Source: DASRSS01 sp035656335 (GTDB lineage Bacteria; Actinomycetota; Actinomycetes; Mycobacteriales; Jatrophihabitantaceae). Taken from it: a stretch of DNA of 8,158 bases. The notes under the pieces are model-generated. The model did no database searches. It worked only from the letters and a program-made list of their open reading frames with translations, and was not told where the DNA came from. Below, piece by piece: positions 1 to 6,065 of the stretch (positions within the stretch are counted from its first letter, which is position 1; each line of letters begins with the position of its first letter). The translations under genes and the position numbers were made by a program. Where the stretch lies: contig DASRSS010000181.1 of assembly GCA_035656335.1 (NCBI GenBank), positions 1 to 8,158 on the forward strand, in the 5' to 3' direction.

Positions 1-169
1 GAGGGCGCCGGGCCTGAGCTGGTTGTCGTTCGGAACGACGTCCTATGGAGCCACGGTGGCAGGGCTCGATTTCGTCGGCGGAGGACATTGGCAGGACGGC
101 TACTGGGTGGACTCGCCGGCGCAGGTGACGCGGTTTGACACCAGCTCGTTGCCGGTCCTGCACTGCTGA
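1..169 (+). CDS. C-terminal fragment of a paralogue of the downstream membrane protein
   Basis: This is the last 55 codons of a plus-strand gene whose 5' end lies outside the window. The frame starts at base 2 and stops at TGA 167-169. The visible peptide is rich in Gly, Trp and Tyr and ends VTRFDTSSLPVLHC. The next gene ends VTRLDTSALAPLSC, so the two share the closing strand, the ending point and a terminal cysteine. I infer tandem paralogues. The remainder of the fragment aligns only loosely with its neighbour. The family's function is unknown to me. By analogy with the neighbour it is probably the end of an extracellular beta-propeller-like domain. Confidence 0.7.
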   Translation, partial: RAPGLSWLSFGTTSYGATVAGLDFVGGGHWQDGYWVDSPAQVTRFDTSSLPVLHC

Positions 170-265
170 TTCCTTCGGTGATCAAGAGCGCGACGCGGCT
201 GTCGGGACGACCGAAAACGGCTGTTGATCAGCGGCGAATCCCGGCTGGACGGCCGTGCTCGCGGT

Positions 266-271
266 TAGGCT
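266..271 (+). promoter_or_regulatory. Candidate -10 hexamer (TAGGCT) for a leaderless transcript
   Basis: TAGGCT fits the actinobacterial TAnnnT -10 pattern and ends 6 nt before the GTG at 278, so transcription would begin at or next to the start codon. No Shine-Dalgarno sequence is visible ahead of the GTG and no convincing -35 was found. The rest of the 108-bp gap (170-277) shows nothing else that I recognise. Confidence 0.5.
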
Positions 272-277
272 GCCGCC

Positions 278-1504
278 GTGACCGTCGAGTTCGTCGATCC
301 ACCGTCGGATCCGCCGGCAGAGGAGGTGCTGGACGTCCGCCGGCGTGCGCCTCGTCGCCACGTGGTCACGATCGCGCTCGTCGTTGCCGCCGTGGCGGTC
401 CTGATCGGTGCTGGACTCGCGGTGCGGACGCACCATGACGGTCCGCGGCACCGTCCCGTCGCTGCCCGAACCACGTCGCATCCGCCGCCGACCACCGCCG
501 TCCACGCTGCACCGATCACGACCCACACCAGCTGCGCAGCCAGGATGCCGCCGGCCTGGAAGACCGCCATCGCGGCCGCTACGACAAGCTTCGGCAACCG
601 GCAGGTCCGCGTCGTCGGCGTGACCGACGACGGGACCCTGATCGGCACCTTCTATCCACGAACCGCTCGCCCCGGCAGGATCGCGCTGTCCGTGGGCTCG
701 ATTTCGCTCGAGCGGTCGTCCACACACACGCTCGGCACCTTCGTGATGCGAGGCAACTCACTCAGTTCCGATGTCGAGGTCGAGGGGACGACGGTGCTGA
801 TCACCCTGCAGTCCGGCTCGCAGCCAACGGGCCCGGCAGAGATCGTCACCATCGATACCCGCAGCGGCGCGAAGCGCGTCGCAGCCCGGCTCGGCGGCAG
901 CGGACAACTGTTCGACGGCGCTTACCTCTTCCGCGGCGCCGTCTATTGGGCCAGCCACCGGAGCCGACCGAACCCGCGCTCCTACGTCCACGAGTACGAC
1001 CCCGCCACGGGCGCGGATCCAATCGTCTACGAGGGCGCCACCGGCGAATCGCGCGGCCTGCAGAACAGCGCGGCCGGTGTCTGGTGGGCCGGCTCGAGCG
1101 TGGTGCCGGACCGGCCGGCAGGGCTGCCGGGCCCCGTTCTTGGCACCGCTACGGACGACACCGCGCTGGCCTCGCTGGTCACCGACGGGACGGCCTACGC
1201 CTGGGACGCGAACGGCGCGATCGACTGGTGGAGCCCGGGTGAACGCACGGTTCGTATCCGCCTGCGGAAGGCCGTCCTCCAGGAGGTCGCCGGACCGCTC
1301 GTCTTCTATTACAGCGAGAACTCTTCGACGCTGCATGCGCTCGACACCAGGACCGGCGCCCGGGTGTCGATCCCGAACGGAATCCCAGCCTTTGCCGCGC
1401 ACGGGGTCGTGTACCTGGAGAACGATCCGCACATGATCACCGAAAACACCCAGTTCACGGTCACCCGGCTCGACACGTCCGCGCTGGCGCCGTTGAGCTG
1501 CTGA
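278..1504 (+). CDS. Single-pass membrane protein with beta-propeller-like extracellular domain
   Basis: This is a 408-residue protein that I do not recognise as a named family. The N-terminus is acidic and then basic (RRRAPRRH, residues 21-28). A single hydrophobic segment follows (about 29-49), which suggests a cytoplasmic N-terminus and an outside C-terminus. A Pro/Thr/His-rich linker spans about 50-84. The rest is beta-rich with repeated strand-turn motifs such as TIDTRSGAKRV, EYDPATGADPIVYEG and ALDTRTGARVSI. These resemble PQQ- or Kelch-type propeller blades, so ligand binding or a surface role is more likely than catalysis. Only two cysteines are present, C86 just after the linker and the final residue C408, which could pair in a disulfide closing the domain. 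The GTG at 278 is chosen because a TAnnnT hexamer lies 6 nt upstream. The upstream fragment has a matching C-terminus. The protein could be a sensor or scaffold; this is not resolved. Confidence 0.75.
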   Translation: MTVEFVDPPSDPPAEEVLDVRRRAPRRHVVTIALVVAAVAVLIGAGLAVRTHHDGPRHRPVAARTTSHPPPTTAVHAAPITTHTSCAARMPPAWKTAIAAATTSFGNRQVRVVGVTDDGTLIGTFYPRTARPGRIALSVGSISLERSSTHTLGTFVMRGNSLSSDVEVEGTTVLITLQSGSQPTGPAEIVTIDTRSGAKRVAARLGGSGQLFDGAYLFRGAVYWASHRSRPNPRSYVHEYDPATGADPIVYEGATGESRGLQNSAAGVWWAGSSVVPDRPAGLPGPVLGTATDDTALASLVTDGTAYAWDANGAIDWWSPGERTVRIRLRKAVLQEVAGPLVFYYSENSSTLHALDTRTGARVSIPNGIPAFAAHGVVYLENDPHMITENTQFTVTRLDTSALAPLSC

Positions 1505-1520
1505 CGGGCCCGGCCGCCAC

Positions 1521-1526
1521 TACGCT
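1521..1526 (+). promoter_or_regulatory. Candidate -10 hexamer (TACGCT) for a leaderless transcript
   Basis: TACGCT lies in the 29-bp gap after the stop codon at 1504 and ends 7 nt before the ATG at 1534. It fits TAnnnT, and no Shine-Dalgarno sequence is visible. Any -35 would fall inside the end of the previous gene. Confidence 0.45.
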
Positions 1527-1533
1527 CCGACGG

Positions 1534-2475
1534 ATGAGCGAAGGACGCATGCTGCTGCAGGGGCTGGCGCGCAGCCTGCCGGACACCGCGCGCGGGCTAC
1601 TGCGGCCGCGCCAGCCGACCGGCACCGAACTGGCGGAGATCCGCTACGTCGAACCGCCCGCCGCGACCGCGGGCGTGCGGGTGCGCGTGATCCTGCAGAC
1701 GCAGTGGGACGCACCGACGGCGGGCGTGATCGAGGGACAGCTCTCGCCGGCGATGACGACCATGGTGATCGGCGCGTTCGTCGTCGAGCACCCGTCCGCG
1801 ATGTTCTTCGCCGACGCCGGCATCTGCGCCGACGCGCACACCCGGCACCTGGCCGACATGCCGGCTGTGGTCCGCAAGATGTCCGCGGGTCCGCCGCCGC
1901 GCTCGGGACTGCTGGACGGACTGCGCGAGGCCGGCATCGATCCGTCCGCGCTGCGGTTCGCGCTGCTCACGCACGTGCACTGGGACCACGTGTCGGGCCT
2001 GGCCGAACTGCCTGGCGTGCCCGCGCGGATCAGCTCGGCCGAGCTGCCGCTGGTCGCGCCCGACGCGCCGCCGCAACCGGGCGTCTCGGCCGCGGCGCTG
2101 CGTGACGTGGCGTTCGAGCCGGTGCCGTTGGACGGCCCGCCGGTGCTGACGTTCCCCGCGAGCCACGACGTGTTCGGCGACGGCTCGGTCTTGCTGTGCG
2201 ACCTCGCCGGTCACACGCCGGGGCACGTGGGAATCCTGCTCGCGCTGCGCTCCGGGCGGCGGCTGCTGCTCGCCGGCGACGCGGTGTGGAACAGCACGCA
2301 ACTCAAGCTGGTGCGTCAGCGGCCGGCCGTCGCCCGGCTGGCGGATGCCGATCCGGAGGCGGCGTACCGCACGGTCGTCCGGCTGTCGAAGCTGCCGCCG
2401 GAGATCACCGTGGTGCCCGCGCACGACCACGACCTGATCGCGTCGACGTTCCCGGCCAGCGGCTGGCTGGAGTAG
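1534..2475 (+). CDS. MBL-fold metallo-hydrolase
   Basis: This is a 313-residue protein of the metallo-beta-lactamase superfamily. The two-metal ligand set is complete by eye: HVHWDH (H147, H149, D151, H152), GHTPGH (H227, H231), the bridging Asp in LAGD (D249), and a late His in PAHDHD (H297 or H299). There is no signal peptide or membrane segment, so it should be cytoplasmic. The layout, with about 145 residues before the HxHxDH motif and a PAHDHD end, resembles the lactonase- and AttM-like COG0491 group. The substrate cannot be told from the sequence; hydrolysis of a lactone, ester or thioester is plausible. At this length, with no beta-CASP insert or C-terminal RNase J domain, it is not ribonuclease J. 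The ATG at 1534 follows a TAnnnT hexamer by 7 nt; an alternative ATG five codons later is less well placed. argA follows after 43 bp with its own predicted promoter. Confidence 0.85.
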   Translation: MSEGRMLLQGLARSLPDTARGLLRPRQPTGTELAEIRYVEPPAATAGVRVRVILQTQWDAPTAGVIEGQLSPAMTTMVIGAFVVEHPSAMFFADAGICADAHTRHLADMPAVVRKMSAGPPPRSGLLDGLREAGIDPSALRFALLTHVHWDHVSGLAELPGVPARISSAELPLVAPDAPPQPGVSAAALRDVAFEPVPLDGPPVLTFPASHDVFGDGSVLLCDLAGHTPGHVGILLALRSGRRLLLAGDAVWNSTQLKLVRQRPAVARLADADPEAAYRTVVRLSKLPPEITVVPAHDHDLIASTFPASGWLE

Positions 2476-2504
2476 CGCTCGGCGAACTCGATTTGTCCGG
2501 CCGC

Positions 2505-2510
2505 TAACGT
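2505..2510 (+). promoter_or_regulatory. Candidate -10 hexamer (TAACGT) for argA
   Basis: TAACGT ends 8 nt before the GTG at 2519. It fits TAnnnT, and no Shine-Dalgarno sequence lies between it and the start, which implies a leaderless argA transcript. No clear -35 was seen at 16-18 bp. Confidence 0.5.
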
Positions 2511-2518
2511 TCACGTCT

Positions 2519-3019
2519 GTGACCGTGATCGTCCGTCGCGCCCGCACCGCCGACGTCCCCGCCATCAAGGAGATCGTCGATGTCTACGCCGGGTCCGGGC
2601 GCAAACTGCTGGCGAAGGAGCTGGTCACGCTCTACGAAGACGTGCAGGACTTCCTGGTCGCGGATTCGGACGGCGAGGTGCTCGGCTGCGGGGCGCTGCA
2701 CGTGCTCTGGTCCGATCTCGGCGAGGTGCGCACACTGGCCGTGCGGCCCGAGCACGTCCAGCACCGCATCGGCGCGCAGCTGCTCGACGCGCTGATTGGC
2801 ACCGCGCGCGAGCTCGGGCTGTCGCGCCTGTTCGCGCTCACGTTCCACACCGACTTCTTCGCGCGGCACGGCTTCGTCGAGATCGACGGCACCCCGGTCG
2901 ACCCGGACACCTACGACGCGCTGCGTCGCTCGTACGACCCGGGCGTCGCCGAATTCCTCGGCCTGGAGTACGTCAAGCCGAACACCCTCGGCAACACCCG
3001 CATGCTGCTCAAGCTCTGA
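2519..3019 (+). CDS. argA: Amino-acid N-acetyltransferase (N-acetylglutamate synthase), GNAT type
   Basis: This 166-residue, single-domain GNAT protein closely resembles, from memory, mycobacterial Rv2747-type ArgA. That enzyme makes N-acetylglutamate from acetyl-CoA and glutamate, the first step of arginine synthesis. The recognisable parts are the N-terminal VRRARTADVPAIKEIVDVYA, the core strand GEVRTLAVRPEH (about residues 69-80), and a family-typical C-terminal half with TFHTDFFARHGFVEIDGTPV, then RSYDPGVAEFLGLEYVKPN and LGNTRMLLKL. The acetyl-CoA pyrophosphate loop is unusual: it reads HVQHRIGAQ, with Arg where the first Gly of the [RQ]xxGx[GA] motif is expected. Lying close to ftsK fits the known argA-ftsK neighbourhood in actinobacteria. 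The GTG at 2519 is preferred because TAACGT lies just upstream; a second GTG at 2525 is possible. No other arginine gene is in the window. Confidence 0.85.
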   Translation: MTVIVRRARTADVPAIKEIVDVYAGSGRKLLAKELVTLYEDVQDFLVADSDGEVLGCGALHVLWSDLGEVRTLAVRPEHVQHRIGAQLLDALIGTARELGLSRLFALTFHTDFFARHGFVEIDGTPVDPDTYDALRRSYDPGVAEFLGLEYVKPNTLGNTRMLLKL

Positions 3020-3091
3020 ACGCGTTCCTGGGACGTCGCCCGCCGGCACCGCCGGAAAACTCCCGCGACTCCGTGTCCGCGCGCCTCACCC

Positions 3092-3124
3092 GTAACGGCA
3101 GCCTCAGCAGCTACCTTCCGTTAC
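3092..3124 (+). promoter_or_regulatory. Inverted repeat GTAACGG...CCGTTAC bracketing a candidate promoter
   Basis: The 7-bp arms GTAACGG (3092-3098) and CCGTTAC (3118-3124) are perfect reverse complements separated by 19 bp. The left arm lies inside CCGTAACGG (3090-3098), itself a small palindrome with a one-base centre. A -10-like TACCTT (3112-3117) lies between the arms, and the right arm covers the likely transcription start. The arrangement would suit a repressor with two sites, but this is inference from position only. Confidence 0.4.
3112..3117 (+). promoter_or_regulatory. Candidate -10 hexamer (TACCTT) for the small ORF
   Basis: TACCTT fits TAnnnT. A start 6-8 nt downstream, near 3124-3126, would give a leader of about 16 nt that holds only the Shine-Dalgarno sequence. 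No strong -35 is visible; the 17-bp position falls on the left arm of the inverted repeat. Confidence 0.4.
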
Positions 3125-3127
3125 AAG

Positions 3128-3137
3128 GGAGGTGATC
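3128..3137 (+). promoter_or_regulatory. Extended Shine-Dalgarno sequence (GGAGGTGATC)
   Basis: These ten bases are an exact complement of the usual bacterial 16S 3' end (GATCACCTCC). The match extends upstream to AAG with one G:U wobble. The GGAGG core (3128-3132) sits 8 nt before the GTG at 3141. This supports the 3141 start over the in-frame GTG at 3132, which lies inside the Shine-Dalgarno sequence. Confidence 0.75.
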
Positions 3138-3140
3138 ACC

Positions 3141-3311
3141 GTGACCACTGCAGACCTGCGCTGGACGCCGGCACCGTCGGTGTCCTCGGCTCCGTCCACA
3201 CCGCTCGACGACGTCGTCGACGACAGCTACACCGGCAGGCACCGCAAGCCGGGCGCGCGGTCGATCTCGGTGATGCGGATGATGTACCGCCCCCGCCACC
3301 GCGCGCGCTGA
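3141..3311 (+). CDS. Small basic protein of unknown function (56 aa)
   Basis: I do not recognise this protein. The GTG start is fixed by a very strong Shine-Dalgarno sequence 8 nt upstream, and the frame stops at TGA 3309-3311. The N-terminal half is Ser/Pro/Thr-rich and then acidic (PLDDVVDDSY, about residues 21-30). The C-terminal half is strongly basic: TGRHRKPGARS (about 31-41), a short hydrophobic VMRMMY stretch, and the end RPRHRAR. There are no cysteines, no signal peptide and no membrane segment of convincing length. The charge split suggests binding to nucleic acid, phospholipid or a partner protein, but that is a guess. It lies 121 bp after argA with its own predicted promoter and converges on ftsK. 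The ribosome-binding site and codon structure make it likely to be real; conservation in related genomes would decide. Confidence 0.65.
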   Translation: MTTADLRWTPAPSVSSAPSTPLDDVVDDSYTGRHRKPGARSISVMRMMYRPRHRAR

Positions 3312-3341
3312 GCGTTAGCGACGCCCACGACCCCCGATCAC

Positions 3342-3492
3342 GAGTGGCCACTTGTTCGGTGAGTGGCCACTTGTGTCGCGAGTGGCCACCTATTCCGCCG
3401 GTGGCCACCTATAGGTGGCCACCGGCAGTCATAAGTGGCCACACCGGAGCTAACCGGCCACTCGCCGTGCTAACTGGCCACTCCTGAATTAG
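3342..3492. repeat. Palindromic array of eight GTGGCCAC-type units
   Basis: Eight contiguous units fill this gap. Their GGCC centres lie at about 3347.5, 3366.5, 3385.5, 3404.5, 3418.5, 3438.5, 3457.5 and 3477.5, so spacing is 19, 19, 19, 14, 20, 19 and 20 bp. Units 1-6 contain the exact 8-bp palindrome GTGGCCAC; unit 7 has CCGGCCAC and unit 8 has CTGGCCAC. Units 1-3 begin GAGTGGCCAC on the plus strand. Units 7-8 begin GAGTGGCC on the minus strand, so the array is two facing halves around a central palindrome (3397-3426). It ends at the base before the ftsK stop codon. There are no unique spacers between the units. It could be a binding array, a bidirectional termination structure or a REP-like intergenic element. 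Confidence 0.9.
3397..3426. repeat. Perfect 30-bp palindrome at the centre of the array; possible bidirectional terminator
   Basis: Each half is 15 bases, reading GCCGGTGGCCACCTA and its exact complement, with the axis between 3411 and 3412. It contains array units 4 and 5. In RNA from either strand it would form a strong GC-rich hairpin. It lies between the convergent small ORF and ftsK, so a role in ending both transcripts is plausible, but no T-tract follows on either side. Confidence 0.8.
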
Positions 3493-6015
3493 TCAGTCGG
3501 CCGGATCTTCTTCGAAGTCTTCGGCCCCGTAGTCCTCGGATTCGTCGGGCTCCTCGTCGTCGGCCTCGACGAGATCTTCGGCGCTGCCGCCGTTGCGCAG
3601 CGCGTACAGCAGCCCGGCCAGCTCGTCCGCCGCCACCAGTACCTCGCGCGCCTTGGAACCCTCGGACGGACCCACGATCGAGCGCGATTCCATCAGGTCC
3701 ATCAACCGGCCGGCCTTGGCGAAGCCGACGCGGAGCTTGCGCTGCAGCATCGACGTCGAGCCGAACTGCGTCGAGACGACCAGCTCGACCGCGGACAGGA
3801 ACAGGTCGAGATCGTCGCCGATGTCCTCGTCGATCTCCTTCTTGGGCACCGCCGGCGCGGTCACGTCCTCGCGGTAGGACGGCTGCAGCTGCGTCTTGCA
3901 GTGGTCGACGATCGCGCGGATCTCGGCGTCGGTCACGTACGCGCCCTGCATGCGCGCGGGCTTGGACGCGCCCATCGGCAGGAATAGCGCGTCGCCCTTG
4001 CCGAGCAGCTTCTCCGAGCCGGGCTGGTCGAGGATGACGCGCGAGTCGGTCACCGACGAGGTCTTGAAGCCGAGCCGCGACGGGACGTTCGCCTTGATCA
4101 GTCCGGTCACCACGTCGACGGACGGACGCTGCGTGGCGATCACCAGGTGGATGCCGGCGGCACGGGCGAGCTGGGTGATGCGCACGATCGCGTCCTCGAC
4201 GTCGCGCGGTGCCACCATCATCAGGTCCGCGAGCTCGTCGACGATCACCAGCAGATACGGGTACGTCGAGTAGACACGCTCCGAGCCGGGCGGCGCGACC
4301 AGTTCGCCACTGACGACCTTCTTGTTGAAGTCGTCGATGTGCCGCACGCCCGAGTGCTCCATGTCCTCGTAGCGCATGTCCATCTCGCGCACGACCCACT
4401 GCAGCGCGTCCGCGGCCTTCTTCGGGTTCGTGATCACCGGCGTCACCAGGTGCGGAATCCCTTGGTACGCCGAGAACTCCACCCGCTTCGGGTCGATCAG
4501 CACCATGCGCACCTGGTCCGGCGTCGCGCGCGTGAGCACCGAGAGGATCAGCGTGTTGATGCAGCTCGACTTGCCGGCACCGGTCGCGCCGGCGACGAGC
4601 AGGTGCGGCATCTTGGTCAAGTTCGCGACGACCATGCCGCCCTCGACGTCCTTGCCGAGCGCGACGAGCATCGGGTGGTGATCGCGCTGCGCGACCGGCG
4701 AGCGCAGCACGTCGCCGAGCATGACGATCTCCGGATCGGCGTTCGGGATCTCGACGCCCACCGCGCTCTTGCCCGGGATCGGCGACAGGATGCGCACGTC
4801 CGCGCTCTTGACCGCGTACGCGATGTTGCGGGTCAGGTTGGTGATCTTCTCGACCTTCACGCCCGGACCGAGCTCAACCTCGTAGCGCGTCACCGTCGGC
4901 CCGCGGTTGAAACCGGTGACCGCGCAGTCGACGTCGAACTCGGCGAACACCTGCGTCAGCGCGGCGATCACCTCGTCGTTCGCGCGGGTGTGCTCCAGAT
5001 GCGGCGTGCCCTGCGCGAGCACCTGCAGCGACGGCAGCGTGTACATCCCCGCGCCATTGTTCAGCTCCAACTGCATCGGCTCGGAGATCGGCGGCAGCTC
5101 CTCCTGGACGATCCGCGGCTTGCGCGGCTTGCGGGGCTTGGGCACCGCGGGCAGCGCCTCGGTGAGGCCGTCCGCGTCGGCGGCGCCGTCCTCGACCAGG
5201 CCGGACAGGTCCTCGGTCAGCGCCTCGGCCTCGGCCACCGCACGCGAGCGACGCCGACGCTTCGGCGCGGGCGCCTCGTACTCGTCCTCGGCGTCGTACT
5301 CGTCGGCCTCGTACTCGTCGTACCTCTCGGCGGAACCGCGCCACGCGACGAGATCGCGGACGTAGCCGGCGAGCGCGCTGATCGGCGTCGCCGTCACCAC
5401 CAGCACGCCGAACCCGCCGACGAGCAGCAGCAACGGCACGGTGATCGCGGCGGAGAGCCCGTGCGACAGCGGCTGCGCGGCGAGCGCGCCGATCAGCCCG
5501 CCGGCGTGCTCGCGTCCGTGCGTGCCATGCGGCGAGTTCGCCCACAGGTCGAACAGGCCGAGCACCGACAGCGTGATCGCCGTGCTGCCGACCACCATGC
5601 GACCGCGCGAGGCCGGCTCGGCCGCCTGGCGCAGCAGGTGCACGCCCGTGCCCAACAGCACCAGCGGCAGCAGCACGACGCCGTTGCCGACGAACAGCCG
5701 GAACAGTCCGTCCAGCCCGCGGCCGACGGGACCGGCGGCGCGGAACCACGACGCCATGATCATCACCAGGCCGGCGGCGAGCACGCCCAGCGCGAGCGCG
5801 TCGCGGCGGTGCTCGGCCTCCAGGTCGCGGGCCGTGGCGGCGTTACGGCCGACGGCCCGAGCGAGCGTGCCGACTAGCGAGGCCAGCCCGCGCCACAGCG
5901 CCACGATCGCGCGGCCGAGCAGCAGGAACGGCTTGACGTAACCGGGCGGCGACGAGCGCCGACTCCGTCCGGACGAACTGCGCGCGGGCGGGCGGGTACG
6001 GGTTGCGGTTGCCAC
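3493..6015 (-). CDS. ftsK: DNA translocase FtsK
   Basis: This is an 840-residue FtsK/SpoIIIE-family ATPase that pumps chromosomal DNA through the closing septum and aligns termini for dimer resolution. The basic N-terminus (1-26) is followed by four or five hydrophobic segments (about 27-47, 73-91, 112-128, 141-158, 188-208) that anchor it in the membrane. A charged linker (about 225-310) follows, with an acidic Tyr/Glu/Asp stretch, RRRRSR and a PRKPRKPR repeat. The motor carries Walker A GATGAGKSS (476-484) and Walker B LLVIVDE (588-594). The C-terminal gamma winged helix (about 735-796) has STSMLQRKLRVGFAKAGRLM and SIVGPSEGSKAREVL, the family's DNA-recognition region. An acidic tail (811-840) ends the protein. 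All motor elements look intact. The GTG at 6015 is supported by TAGGGT 6 nt upstream. dapA lies 50 bp upstream on the same strand. Confidence 0.96.
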   Translation of the reverse strand: MATATRTRPPARSSSGRSRRSSPPGYVKPFLLLGRAIVALWRGLASLVGTLARAVGRNAATARDLEAEHRRDALALGVLAAGLVMIMASWFRAAGPVGRGLDGLFRLFVGNGVVLLPLVLLGTGVHLLRQAAEPASRGRMVVGSTAITLSVLGLFDLWANSPHGTHGREHAGGLIGALAAQPLSHGLSAAITVPLLLLVGGFGVLVVTATPISALAGYVRDLVAWRGSAERYDEYEADEYDAEDEYEAPAPKRRRRSRAVAEAEALTEDLSGLVEDGAADADGLTEALPAVPKPRKPRKPRIVQEELPPISEPMQLELNNGAGMYTLPSLQVLAQGTPHLEHTRANDEVIAALTQVFAEFDVDCAVTGFNRGPTVTRYEVELGPGVKVEKITNLTRNIAYAVKSADVRILSPIPGKSAVGVEIPNADPEIVMLGDVLRSPVAQRDHHPMLVALGKDVEGGMVVANLTKMPHLLVAGATGAGKSSCINTLILSVLTRATPDQVRMVLIDPKRVEFSAYQGIPHLVTPVITNPKKAADALQWVVREMDMRYEDMEHSGVRHIDDFNKKVVSGELVAPPGSERVYSTYPYLLVIVDELADLMMVAPRDVEDAIVRITQLARAAGIHLVIATQRPSVDVVTGLIKANVPSRLGFKTSSVTDSRVILDQPGSEKLLGKGDALFLPMGASKPARMQGAYVTDAEIRAIVDHCKTQLQPSYREDVTAPAVPKKEIDEDIGDDLDLFLSAVELVVSTQFGSTSMLQRKLRVGFAKAGRLMDLMESRSIVGPSEGSKAREVLVAADELAGLLYALRNGGSAEDLVEADDEEPDESEDYGAEDFEEDPAD

Positions 6016-6021
6016 CGAAGA

Positions 6022-6027
6022 ACCCTA
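6022..6027 (-). promoter_or_regulatory. Candidate -10 hexamer (TAGGGT) for ftsK
   Basis: On the minus strand TAGGGT ends 6 nt before the ftsK GTG, with TCTTCG between and no Shine-Dalgarno sequence. It lies in the 50-bp gap after the dapA stop codon, so ftsK probably has its own leaderless transcript besides any read-through from dapA. Confidence 0.5.
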
Positions 6028-6065
6028 ACCCTGAACTCGACCGTTACCGGGTATTTCCCGCGCAA

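Noticed and set aside
1534..2475. The MBL protein as the missing RNase J.
   Set aside because: At 313 residues it lacks the beta-CASP domain and the C-terminal domain. RNase J is about 550 residues.
3043..3059. Small hairpin CCGGC-ACC-GCCGG followed by AAAA, as an argA terminator.
   Set aside because: The stem is only 5 bp with a 3-base loop, and it is followed by A rather than T on the argA strand. Such short GC stems are common by chance here.
3342..3492. The GTGGCCAC array as a CRISPR array.
   Set aside because: The units are 14-20 bp and directly abutting with no unique spacers, they invert halfway, and there are no cas genes nearby.
3342..3492. The array as FtsK-orienting sequences or a dif site.
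   Set aside because: The units are palindromic and so cannot give direction to a translocase, and nothing resembles a 28-bp dif site. Being next to ftsK is not evidence of being its target.
4147..5877. A 576-codon open frame on the plus strand opposite ftsK.
   Set aside because: Its product is Arg/His/Asp/Gln-rich low-complexity sequence, as expected from a GC-rich antisense frame. The opposite strand encodes a complete FtsK with all its motifs.
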